Of a stretch of 64,000 nucleotides of DNA, positions 16,873 through 24,523 are shown one piece after another (position 1 is the first letter of the stretch; each line of letters starts with the position of its first letter). Under the pieces are notes generated by a model. The model did no database searches. It had not been told where the DNA came from and saw nothing but the letters and a program-made list of their open reading frames with translations. Source of the stretch: CAYFNF01 sp964344485 (lineage in GTDB: Bacteria; Patescibacteriota; Patescibacteriia; UBA9570; XYC2-FULL-38-9); contig CAYFNF010000001.1 in NCBI GenBank assembly GCA_964344485.1, positions 248,001 through 312,000 on the forward strand, given 5' to 3'. Position numbers and translations under genes: made by a program.

Positions 16873-16909
16873 ATACCTTCTCTACGATGTGCGAGAAGGT
16901 ATTTTTAAT
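16873..16909 (+). terminator. Terminator immediately upstream of the ABC gene
   Basis: ATACCTTCTC pairs with GAGAAGGTAT across a ten-base loop, followed by TTTTT. It ends 14 bases before the ABC start and could act as an attenuator or end a small upstream transcript. Confidence 0.75.
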
Positions 16910-16922
16910 TGACAGTACGATT

Positions 16923-18701
16923 ATGAACTCATTAACCCTATTACAATCAAATTTCAAAAAGATATTCCCATACCTAAAGCGATATCGTTTATGGGCATTC
17001 TTAACCATACTCTTTGTACTCACGAAAGAAGGGTCCATTCTGTTTGAGCCTGTGATATTCCGCGAAGTCATTGTGGTATTTGAGGATTTCTTCTACGGTA
17101 CGTTAGAGCAAAGTGACGCTATTACTAAAGCGATCTGGCTGCTAGTTGCATTCGTTATTGTGCAGTCCGGGCAGATACTCTCGAACATGTTGATGCTGCG
17201 TTGGACGAATCGTCTGCAATCTTCGGTCATGCGCGACGGTGCTAACGATTTCGTGGCCAAGGTGTTGAACCTGTCATTCCGATTTCACTCTGAACGTAAG
17301 ACCGGTAAACTCGCCAAGGAGTTTGCAAGAGGTGTAAACGCTATGGAAGCGTTCATGGATGCATTTATCTTCAACCTAATTCCATTGGCTATCCGTCTCA
17401 GTGTTATCTTTGTCGTCTACTTCTTCATTGACTGGCCGTTAGCGATTATTCTGCTAGGCATGTCCGCGACGTTCTCGCTATTCACTGCGTACGCCTCAGC
17501 GTATAACCAGCGCAAACGTGCAAAAGCGAATCGACTAGATGATGAGGGGTCCAGAAAAGCAATGGACGCATTGATGAACGCTGAAGCTGTGAAGTACTTT
17601 CAGCAAGAGAAGGATGAGATTAACACCTTTAAAGAGGTGCGTCAGAATTGGAAAGTAAGTAAGCAGCGCGAGTGGGATGACTGGATGTGGATTTCCACTG
17701 GCCAGATAACCATCACCATGGTCTCTGTGACGTTGATGTTAGCGGTCATGATTCTGCGGTTACTGAACGGTGGCCTGGGATTAGCTGACTTCGTTCTAGT
17801 CATATCCTACCTTACCTTCGTGATCGCGATTCTGTGGGACTTCCAGCATCACATCCGTCGGTTGCAAGAGGCGTTTACTGACTTAAGTGCGTTCTTCTAC
17901 TACTACGATCAGGACAACGAGATTCAAGACACTTCAAGTGCATTGCCGATAGTTGTGAAGCAAGGACATATCCGCTTTGACAATGTAACGTTCGCGTATG
18001 AAGAGAATGAGAGGGCTGTGTTGAAGAATGCATCATTCGAGATCCCTGCGGGTAAAAGCGTTGCATTCGTTGGTCCTTCAGGAGTAGGAAAATCCACGAT
18101 CATTAAGCTGCTCTACCGATTCTACGACGTTCAGAGCGGCCAGATACTGATTGATGGACAAGACATCTCTACAGTCACGCAGAAATCGCTGCGAGAATCA
18201 CTCGGCATTGTACCTCAAGAAACTGCGTTGTTTAACGAAACTGTTGCGTATAACATTGCATACGGAAGTAATGGTGTAAGTAAAGATGAGATAGAGCGCG
18301 TTGCAGCGCTAGCACACGTTGATGACTTTATCGGCCGGTTGCCAGATGGATACGATACGCTGGTTGGTGAGCGCGGAGTCAAGCTCTCTGGTGGAGAGAA
18401 ACAGCGTATATCTATTGCGCGTGCGTTCTTGCGAGACTCAAAGATTCTGGTTCTGGACGAAGCAACTTCCAGTTTGGATTCCGCTGCAGAAGCGGGCATA
18501 CAATCTGCATTGCGTGAGTTGATGAAAAACAGAACCACGTTGATCATCGCACATCGGTTATCCACGATAATGAGTGCGGACCTGATCATCGTGTTGAATA
18601 ACGGCACGATCGAACAACAAGGCACACATGAAGAGCTTCTGAAAAAAGGCGGTTTGTACAATCGCTTATGGGAGCTTCAAGCTGGTGGATACATCGAGTA
18701 A
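16923..18701 (+). CDS. ABC exporter, fused membrane and ATPase domains (Atm1/MsbA type)
   Basis: 592 residues from ATG 16923. Six membrane helices in the first 300 residues, then an ATPase domain: Walker A GPSGVGKST, signature LSGGEKQR, Walker B ILVLDEATSSLD, H-loop IIAHRLST. One half-transporter, so it works as a homodimer. The loop ALMNAEAVKYFQQEKDE is the NYETVKYF-like motif of Atm1/HMT1 mitochondrial-type exporters, which favours that subfamily over MsbA; substrates there are glutathione-linked compounds or heavy-metal conjugates, but this cannot be read from sequence. Ends in a strong terminator. Confidence 0.9.
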   Translation: MNSLTLLQSNFKKIFPYLKRYRLWAFLTILFVLTKEGSILFEPVIFREVIVVFEDFFYGTLEQSDAITKAIWLLVAFVIVQSGQILSNMLMLRWTNRLQSSVMRDGANDFVAKVLNLSFRFHSERKTGKLAKEFARGVNAMEAFMDAFIFNLIPLAIRLSVIFVVYFFIDWPLAIILLGMSATFSLFTAYASAYNQRKRAKANRLDDEGSRKAMDALMNAEAVKYFQQEKDEINTFKEVRQNWKVSKQREWDDWMWISTGQITITMVSVTLMLAVMILRLLNGGLGLADFVLVISYLTFVIAILWDFQHHIRRLQEAFTDLSAFFYYYDQDNEIQDTSSALPIVVKQGHIRFDNVTFAYEENERAVLKNASFEIPAGKSVAFVGPSGVGKSTIIKLLYRFYDVQSGQILIDGQDISTVTQKSLRESLGIVPQETALFNETVAYNIAYGSNGVSKDEIERVAALAHVDDFIGRLPDGYDTLVGERGVKLSGGEKQRISIARAFLRDSKILVLDEATSSLDSAAEAGIQSALRELMKNRTTLIIAHRLSTIMSADLIIVLNNGTIEQQGTHEELLKKGGLYNRLWELQAGGYIE

Positions 18702-18706
18702 ACAGA

Positions 18707-18738
18707 CCAGACCTTCTGAGAATCAGGGGTCTGGTTTT
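18707..18738 (+). terminator. Terminator of the ABC gene
   Basis: CCAGACC and GGTCTGG pair, followed by TTTT. Confidence 0.8.
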
Positions 18739-19146
18739 GTAATACCTTATTGCTCGCTTATGTCTACGCGCTACTGATGATTATTCGCAATACAGCTACT
18801 TTCAATGACCGCTTGTGCGCACCACCGATGCGCACTACGCTGCGTCGGCTCAGTCGCTCGTTTCGCATTGCGAAACACCATGGTCGCTCGGTCGCCTCAG
18901 CTCATTGAAAGCAGCGTATTGCTCATACATCTGTATCACTTAGCAGTTTATTCGTAATACAGTACTGCGAGCGAACGTCCGGAGGCAGTACAGTTCGCAA
19001 CGAACGCTACTTACCTATAAAGAAAAACAACGGTGTTATAAGAACACTCATAGGATGCCGAGCATCTTTGATGCGTCATGGCATTATATAGTGAGTGAGA
19101 ACTCGTACTGCGGAGGACATAAGCGAGCGAGCTATATTACGAGAAA
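18739..19146. other. Gene-free repeat-rich region
   Basis: No plausible gene. A perfect 13-bp inverted repeat, GCTCGCTTATGTC at 18752-18764 and GACATAAGCGAGC at 19116-19128, frames the region. Inside are structured repeat copy B (18787-18922), a direct repeat TTATTCG(C/T)AATACAG at 18781 and about 18949, and AGTACTGC/GCAGTAC inverted repeats around 18960-18990 with a further TACTGC at about 19105. It could be a degenerate non-autonomous mobile element or an RNA gene. It does not show the conserved cores of RNase P RNA or tmRNA. Confidence 0.5.
18787..18922 (-). repeat. Structured ~120-nt repeat, copy B
   Basis: Reverse-orientation copy of 2542-2667. Outer stem CTTTCAATGA/TCATTGAAAG, extended by GCAATAC/GTATTGC to about 20 pairs with one bulge. 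Inner hairpin GTTTCGC-AAT-GCGAAAC has the same 7-bp/3-loop size as in copy A but a different sequence. CTGAGGCGAC, CCATGGTGT and ACGAGCGA are identical in both copies. Confidence 0.75.
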
Positions 19147-19216
19147 CAAAAACACCGCATCGGCGTCTTCCCTGAGGAGGGTTGACGCGTCAGCGGCTGA
19201 CAGCAGTCTTCGGTGT
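19147..19216 (-). terminator. Terminator of the 2H-phosphoesterase-like gene
   Basis: On the minus strand ACACCG pairs with CGGTGT followed by TTTTTG, with smaller hairpins (TCAGCGGCTGA, CCCT-GAGG-AGGG type) inside. Confidence 0.6.
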
Positions 19217-19234
19217 GAGTGGCTCGGGTGAGAG

Positions 19235-19909
19235 CTACGGCCTGTCCGGCGGACCGAACACCAGGCTCCTGCGGGCGAGGATGCGCGTGACCGTGCCGTG
19301 GTCACCGATCTCCACCAGCGCGAGCTGGGTGCCGGGCCAGTCCAGACCCAGGTCGGTTCCGCTCTCGAGCACGGCGTTCACCATCGGCACGCGGCTGGGG
19401 TCTGCGATTCCGAGCGTGAAGTGGCGCTCCCACGCCTCTCCGATGTTCGGGTAGCCCCAGCGGCGGTGCATGGCGCGCTGCATCTCGTTCATGGGCCAGG
19501 AGATCTCCACCTTGCCCTTGCGCACCTTGTCGAACTCGCGCACCACCAGGTCCTGCACCGGCAGCATCCAGGGACCGTCGCACTCCAGGAACACCCACTG
19601 GCCGTTCTTGGCCCAGAGCACGCTGGCCCTGGCCCACAGGCCGTGGGCGTACGAGCGCCTGATCGCGGTCGGGAACCGCTCCATGACCCGGTCCAGCGTC
19701 GCGGTCATTGAGGCGACGTCGTCGGGGTCGGCGTTGAAGTGCGTCACGCTCAGGTGCACGAACGGGCCGGGTGCGTGCTCGTCCCAGGGGTTCCACAGCG
19801 TGAGCTCGCTGCCCCACAGGAGCTGCACCATGCGGGACATGCCCACGAGCTCGGCGCTGAAGCGCTCGTCCGGCAGTACCACCACTCCGAAGGTTTTGGT
19901 CTGTGTCAA
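19235..19909 (-). CDS. GC-rich 2H phosphoesterase-like protein
   Basis: 224 residues. The start is TTG at 19909, fixed by AAGGAGG five bases upstream. Two His-x-Ser/Thr motifs about 110 residues apart, VHLSV (H52-S54) and RHFTLGIA (H163-T165), are the defining pair of the 2H superfamily (2'-5' RNA ligase, cyclic phosphodiesterases), each at the end of a beta-strand as expected. Members act on 2',3'-cyclic or 2'-5' phosphates in RNA or nucleotides; the substrate here is unknown. The Trp-rich middle (GLWARASVLWAKNGQWVFLE) fits the beta-sheet core. Isolated GC-rich unit with its own promoter and terminator. Confidence 0.7.
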   Translation of the reverse strand: MTQTKTFGVVVLPDERFSAELVGMSRMVQLLWGSELTLWNPWDEHAPGPFVHLSVTHFNADPDDVASMTATLDRVMERFPTAIRRSYAHGLWARASVLWAKNGQWVFLECDGPWMLPVQDLVVREFDKVRKGKVEISWPMNEMQRAMHRRWGYPNIGEAWERHFTLGIADPSRVPMVNAVLESGTDLGLDWPGTQLALVEIGDHGTVTRILARRSLVFGPPDRP

Positions 19910-20012
19910 GGTTCCTCCTTGCTATTCGTTTCCAAGATCGCCCATTTGCAAGCAACTGGATAACGAAATAATCACGCAACAGGCAGACCACGCCATGTGC
20001 ATGAAACCAGCG

Positions 20013-20041
20013 ATATTACACTTTTTTTTCGGTTTTGTCAA
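20013..20041 (-). promoter_or_regulatory. Strong promoter of the 2H-like gene
   Basis: On the minus strand TTGACA, 17-base A-rich spacer, TAATAT; leader of about 95 bases before the TTG start. Confidence 0.8.
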
Positions 20042-20060
20042 CCCCTGCGCTGCGGATATC

Positions 20061-20089
20061 TTCTAATAATCCTGAAAAAACGCTATAAT
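20061..20089 (+). promoter_or_regulatory. Promoter of the Asp-box protein
   Basis: TTCTAA, 17-base spacer, TATAAT; A-rich 25-base leader without Shine-Dalgarno, typical of the AT-richer gene class here. Confidence 0.55.
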
Positions 20090-20120
20090 AGACATAGTTA
20101 AAAAAATAAAGAAAAACACT

Positions 20121-22457
20121 ATGCAAAACGCAGTAATGCGACGGCTAGAATGGAGCATTCTACTCGTTGTTTGTTTTCTATTTCTTGCTCCGTTTACAGT
20201 CCGCGCAGCGGATTACAGCGCTGTACTTGATGATCTTGGCTTATATGGAGGGCTTATCCATGATATCGATATGGATACTGTAGATCCGGAAAGAGTAGTC
20301 GGATACGTGACAGCGAATATCTCTAATGGTTTTTTTAGAGCAGAGATTCCAACAACTCCGGGAGAACCAGTGATCTGGATACAATCTTCTTCCACAGAAA
20401 TTGGTACGGTTGGGGACGTCGCTACTGCAAATGATGTTGCAGGCTTGGTGTTTTTTAATGCATCAACCAGATTAATGGTTTCAACAGATTACGGTGAGAC
20501 GTATGATCCAGTCATGGACTCTGATTTTAGTGGAGCTAGCCTTGCATATAGGGATGGGGTGCTACTCGCTACACATGGAGATAACACAGTATATGTGATA
20601 ACAGATTCAGGAGCATCGTATACAGCAGTTGAGGTGGTCGCAGAGACTGAAGATAATGTTCGTCGAGTATCAGCTGACGCTGATACAGGTGTGTTCTATG
20701 CGCTCGTGGAAGACGGCACTGTTCCAGATACAGTTACGCCGTATATTTCAACTGATAGCGGAGCAACATGGACTTCTTTAGGAAACACGGGGAATTGGAA
20801 ATTAATTCAAGGTGACAAGAACACCCCTGGGCGCGTAGTGCTGTTCGGAAGTGATGGTATCCTGATTTCAACCGATCACGGAGCGAATTGGACGGATATA
20901 AGTGATTCAGCTATCACAGCTAATGCAACAATTCTCAATAGCATTGCATTCTATAATGACGGCAGCTCTATTGATCGGATATATATCGGTGGGTATCAAT
21001 CAGATGATAATGGCGCTTCATGGGAAGAGTTGGCAACCTATGCACACTCTGAAAATGGGGTAGGAGGAGATGCTTGGTATACTGATACATCACTAGGAAT
21101 CTGGACCAAATGTGGCCTGGGTCCGTGTGTTTCAGATCCAGCGAACGGCGGAAGAGACTATGTTGAACATAACGAAGGATTTGCCGCAGTGCGAGTTGAT
21201 GCAATTGCATTAGATAGCAGCCATGAGTATGCGTGGCTTGCTACTGATTTCGGCCTAGCATTTACTTCTGGCTTTGAAGATTCGGTACTAGAAGGTGAAG
21301 ATCCGGAATGGACATTTCCCGTAGAGATTACTTCACATACATCAGCGTTTACTGAGGTAGTAGTATCCCCTGATGACGCGAACGATGTGATAGCATTTGG
21401 ACAAACCAACACATTTAAGACCACTGACATGGGGTCAACCTGGACTCAGGGAACGTTGACCGGTGGAGACGGAACAGTGACCGAGGCAATTGTTGATGAT
21501 AATGGCGTACTATATGTTGGTTTAAATTCTTCAGCATTCCATGGGGAGACCAAGAACGGCGGTGTGTATACCAGCTCTGATTTCGGAGAGACGTGGACTG
21601 ATCTGTCTGCAGATTATGCTGTGAATGGCTTAGCTGTTGATGGGGAAGGGAATATCTTAGCTGGCGGAGGGAGTGAAGGTGACTCTACTCAAAATGGACT
21701 ATGGCATTACGACGGATCTACCTGGGAGACGCTTGATGTTGGTGACACCATGGGGTTCACTGATTCAGAAGAAGCGAATTACATTAATGACGTCGAGTAT
21801 CTATCAGATATTGAATATTGGGTCGTAACTACCAGAGGGGGAATTCGAGGCGCGGTGTATGTATCTCAAGATTTAGAGACATGGTCCAATGTGACAGACG
21901 AGGATCCTGATGTCTCTGATTTCTCTGGTTTAACGATTGAAGCAGATCCTGATAGCGAAGGCGGCTACTATGTCGCTTCTGGCTTTCCAGGAAGACAAGG
22001 CGCTATCTTTCGATGTGATATTACGAGTTGTGTGCTTTACTCTTCGTTGAACATGGAGCAATATGTAAATGACATGGTGTTTGATGGACTGGTCTTTGTG
22101 CATACCAACGGTGTTACCTCTGCGTTTTCACAAGCTACAGTTACATTGAAGCGGAAGAAGCTAAAAAAGAAATATCGTTTAACCGCACGGATTAAAGACG
22201 CCATAACAAGAGAGAATCAGAACGGTGAATACGCGAAGTTCTATCGAAAGACAAAGAATGGAAAGTATAAGCACTTCAAGAAGAAGAAAGTGAAGAAAGG
22301 TAAAGCCGTATTGAAAGTAGCGAAACGCAAAAAGATGAATCACTGGCAGGTGCGATATCGCGCTAAGAACAAGCGCGGAACGTATGGGCTGCAAGTCTTT
22401 AAGTCAAAACGAGTGAAAGTGCCGAAGAAGAAAACTAAGAAAAAGAAGAAAAAGTAG
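20121..22457 (+). CDS. Secreted Asp-box beta-propeller protein with cationic C-terminus
   Basis: 778 residues. Signal peptide ending AAD (about residue 31). At least six Asp-box/BNR motifs of the S-x-D-x-G-x-x-W type: STDYGETYD, STDSGATWT, STDHGANWT, SDDNGASWE, TTDMGSTWT, SSDFGETWT. Such motifs mark sialidase-like or Vps10-like propellers, where they are structural rather than catalytic. No FRIP motif or sialidase arginine triad was identified, so enzymatic activity should not be assumed. The last 100 residues are extremely Lys/Arg-rich and beta-like, ending in a lysine tail, perhaps for wall or polyanion binding. Likely a large surface-exposed protein. Confidence 0.75.
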   Translation: MQNAVMRRLEWSILLVVCFLFLAPFTVRAADYSAVLDDLGLYGGLIHDIDMDTVDPERVVGYVTANISNGFFRAEIPTTPGEPVIWIQSSSTEIGTVGDVATANDVAGLVFFNASTRLMVSTDYGETYDPVMDSDFSGASLAYRDGVLLATHGDNTVYVITDSGASYTAVEVVAETEDNVRRVSADADTGVFYALVEDGTVPDTVTPYISTDSGATWTSLGNTGNWKLIQGDKNTPGRVVLFGSDGILISTDHGANWTDISDSAITANATILNSIAFYNDGSSIDRIYIGGYQSDDNGASWEELATYAHSENGVGGDAWYTDTSLGIWTKCGLGPCVSDPANGGRDYVEHNEGFAAVRVDAIALDSSHEYAWLATDFGLAFTSGFEDSVLEGEDPEWTFPVEITSHTSAFTEVVVSPDDANDVIAFGQTNTFKTTDMGSTWTQGTLTGGDGTVTEAIVDDNGVLYVGLNSSAFHGETKNGGVYTSSDFGETWTDLSADYAVNGLAVDGEGNILAGGGSEGDSTQNGLWHYDGSTWETLDVGDTMGFTDSEEANYINDVEYLSDIEYWVVTTRGGIRGAVYVSQDLETWSNVTDEDPDVSDFSGLTIEADPDSEGGYYVASGFPGRQGAIFRCDITSCVLYSSLNMEQYVNDMVFDGLVFVHTNGVTSAFSQATVTLKRKKLKKKYRLTARIKDAITRENQNGEYAKFYRKTKNGKYKHFKKKKVKKGKAVLKVAKRKKMNHWQVRYRAKNKRGTYGLQVFKSKRVKVPKKKTKKKKKK

Positions 22458-22473
22458 ACACTACACGCTTATG

Positions 22474-22504
22474 AAGCCCTGCTATAAACAGTAGGGCTTT
22501 TTCT
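22474..22504 (+). terminator. Intrinsic terminator
   Basis: AAGCCCTGCT and AGTAGGGCTT pair, followed by TTTTT. Confidence 0.85.
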
Positions 22505-22623
22505 ATATAATTACGTGTTTTTTCAGAAAAGGGGATAAATATTTGACAATCATATATAGTATGATAAAGTATGATGATTTAGAAAATCATAAATAGTGCA
22601 TCCTATACACGACTGTACTATTT

Positions 22624-22643
22624 AGAGGAGGGTTAATATGTAA
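22624..22643 (+). promoter_or_regulatory. Shine-Dalgarno followed by a start-stop (ATGTAA) element
   Basis: GAGGAGG is correctly spaced from an ATG at 22638 that is followed at once by TAA. The true start at 22656 has no Shine-Dalgarno of its own, so ribosomes probably load at the start-stop and reinitiate 12 bases on. Confidence 0.55.
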
Positions 22644-22655
22644 CCTACGAGTATT

Positions 22656-23924
22656 ATGTACAAAAAGATTCTGCTGCTCATGAGCGTCACTGCAGTCGCT
22701 GTAGTGGTATGGCCGCTGAGTGTGCTGAGTGCAGCTGATGAAGGAGGTCCAGGTTCTGAGCTGGAAAAAGAGGAGATTATACCTGTTAATTGGGAAAAGC
22801 CGATTAGCACAGGTGCGGGCTATTATTACTATGACGCAGACTCAGACGGATACGGCGCTGGTGCAGCGTCATGGCATAGATGGCGTCCAAGCCCGAAATA
22901 CTATAGCGAGGTACGTGGTGATTGTGAGCCATTAGACGCTGCTATCAATCCTGGTGCAACCGAAGTATGGTACGACGGAGTAGATCAAAACTGTGATGGA
23001 GCAAGCGACTATGATCAAGACGCAGACGGTGAAGACAGTGATTTGTACGGAGGAACTGATTGTGATGACACCAATGCAGATGTCTACGTTGGCGCAACGG
23101 ATGCCTGGTATGACGGCGTAGATGCTAATTGCGACGGAGCAAGCGACTATGACCAGGACGGAGATGGATATGAGAGCGCATATTACTACTCCGGGGGCAC
23201 TGATTGCAATGACCACGATGCAACATCACACCCTGCTGCAGGAGATGAGTATCATATTGATACGGACGGAGATGGGTTGTATAACTGTGTGGATGGAGAT
23301 CTATATGCCGACGACTTCTCATCTGAGACCGGCGCATGGACCTATCCTGTAGATTTTTCAGGAAGTGACATGTGGTATACAAGTGGGCGTACAGGCAACG
23401 GAAGTTGGGCAGTAGACCTTAGCAGCGAAGTCTTATATGAATCTTCTAGTAATACGGTCTCTGGAGCGTTAGTGAATATCGGCCCAATGGAGTACACAGA
23501 AATGGAGTTTGATATGTATATCAATCCAGGAACAGATGCAGTCTTCTTTCCATTTGGGTATCAGAGCGAGGATGAGTACTACGTGATTGCGTGGGGAGAT
23601 CCAACCGGATACTACGAAACCACACCAACCATGTATTACTATTACTGCTCTTATGGAACATGTACTGCATCTTCATTTTTCGGAGGGGCAGTTTCAGCTG
23701 TAAATGAAGGAGAGTGGCTCTCAGTGTATTTGGAGATCTGGGATGACAGCGATCTTATCTTGACTATAACCGATGAAGATGGAACAAAAGTGATTCATGA
23801 ATCAGAAGTATATGGATCAAGCTCTCTATCCATACCGCAAGCGCATCAACTGGGATTCGGTACTGTAGACGCGAACGGTGGCGGCGTGTGGTTTGATAAC
23901 GTTGATATAACTACGTTTTACTAA
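22656..23924 (+). CDS. Secreted MopE-like metal-motif protein
   Basis: 422 residues. Signal peptide ends near VLSAADEG. Residues 55-210 contain three to four copies of the putative metal-binding motif of the MopE family: ...GDCEPLDAAINPGATEVWYDGVDQNCDGASDYDQDADG..., ...GGTDCDDTNADVYVGATDAWYDGVDANCDG..., ...GGTDCNDHDATSHPAAGDEYH. The Asp/Asn-rich loops likely bind calcium, and MopE itself binds copper. The C-terminal 200 residues look like a jelly-roll lectin-type domain (GEWLSVYLEIWDDSDLILTITDEDG). The motif is especially common in Myxococcota, but this gene has the AT-richer composition of the core. A TTGACA at 22543 lies upstream with only a poor -10. Confidence 0.75.
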   Translation: MYKKILLLMSVTAVAVVVWPLSVLSAADEGGPGSELEKEEIIPVNWEKPISTGAGYYYYDADSDGYGAGAASWHRWRPSPKYYSEVRGDCEPLDAAINPGATEVWYDGVDQNCDGASDYDQDADGEDSDLYGGTDCDDTNADVYVGATDAWYDGVDANCDGASDYDQDGDGYESAYYYSGGTDCNDHDATSHPAAGDEYHIDTDGDGLYNCVDGDLYADDFSSETGAWTYPVDFSGSDMWYTSGRTGNGSWAVDLSSEVLYESSSNTVSGALVNIGPMEYTEMEFDMYINPGTDAVFFPFGYQSEDEYYVIAWGDPTGYYETTPTMYYYYCSYGTCTASSFFGGAVSAVNEGEWLSVYLEIWDDSDLILTITDEDGTKVIHESEVYGSSSLSIPQAHQLGFGTVDANGGGVWFDNVDITTFY

Positions 23925-23942
23925 GAATAATCACCAGTAAAC

Positions 23943-23970
23943 AAGAAGCGCTGTGATAGCGCTTCTTTTG
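23943..23970 (+). terminator. Intrinsic terminator of the MopE-like gene
   Basis: AAGAAGCGCT-GTGAT-AGCGCTTCTT plus TT; perfect 10-bp stem. Confidence 0.85.
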
Positions 23971-23972
23971 TA

Positions 23973-24001
23973 TTGACTTTTTTCTCAAATATTGATAGAA
24001 C
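23973..24001 (+). promoter_or_regulatory. Promoter of GC-rich membrane protein gene
   Basis: TTGACT, 17-base spacer beginning with a T-run, TAGAAC; leader about 37 bases containing TTTCC-AAGC-GGAAA next to the Shine-Dalgarno. Confidence 0.6.
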
Positions 24002-24044
24002 ACATTGTCCATGAATGGGTTGAATTTCCAAGCGGAAAGGAGAG

Positions 24045-24446
24045 ATGATACTCGAATCGTTGGGAAGGATTCTGGAGTTCTGGCGCGGTATCGGTGCAGG
24101 CTGGGTTGGTGTGGCGTTCATCATCGCCATCCTCACGTTCCTGGTGACGTGGCTGGTGAGCCACTTCTCTCAGCCGTACGCCTACCGTACAGTGGATCTG
24201 CGGGAGCTGATGGAGCAACAACTGCGGCCGGTAGTCGGCCAGATGCTCGTGGGTGTCGAGGTCGTTGACCCAGGCCCATGGTTCCCGTTCAGGTTCTCGT
24301 ACCTCACGCTCGACGGCGTGTTCTTGGTCCGCAATGGCAAGCTGTTCTGGGTCTACGTACTCAGCAGGCTGGCGCTGTGGATCAGCATCGCACTGATCGT
24401 CGTGTGTGCAATCGCGAGCGTGATCGCACTCCGAATCTGTTCATGA
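24045..24446 (+). CDS. GC-rich small membrane protein, unknown
   Basis: 133 residues with two membrane helices (GWVGVAFIIAILTFLVTWLV at about 19-38 and VLSRLALWISIALIVVCAIASVIAL at about 104-130) around a soluble loop of some 65 residues. AAAGGAGAG precedes the ATG with unusually short spacing. High GC at third positions. No known family. Single-gene unit with its own promoter and an imperfect GC-rich hairpin plus T-run as terminator. Confidence 0.6.
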   Translation: MILESLGRILEFWRGIGAGWVGVAFIIAILTFLVTWLVSHFSQPYAYRTVDLRELMEQQLRPVVGQMLVGVEVVDPGPWFPFRFSYLTLDGVFLVRNGKLFWVYVLSRLALWISIALIVVCAIASVIALRICS

Positions 24447-24450
24447 CTGG

Positions 24451-24478
24451 GTGTCCTCCGGGAGCCCTGCTTTTTTTA
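24451..24478 (+). terminator. Terminator of the 24045 gene
   Basis: Imperfect GGGTGTCC/GGGAGCCC stem, then CTGC and seven T. Confidence 0.6.
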
Positions 24479-24488
24479 CTAGAAGAAC

Positions 24489-24516
24489 TTGACTGATTCT
24501 TTTGGTGCAGTATGGT
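24489..24516 (+). promoter_or_regulatory. Promoter giving leaderless cysteine desulfurase mRNA
   Basis: TTGACT, 16-base spacer, TATGGT; the expected start of transcription coincides with the ATG at 24524. Confidence 0.6.
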
Positions 24517-24523
24517 TAAGAGC

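Noticed and set aside
18739..19146. Possible RNase P RNA or tmRNA
   Set aside because: Conserved cores (GAGGAAAGTCC-type, tag-peptide frame, tRNA-like ends) are not present.
20121..22457. Sialidase activity
   Set aside because: Asp-boxes are structural; the FRIP motif and arginine triad were not found.
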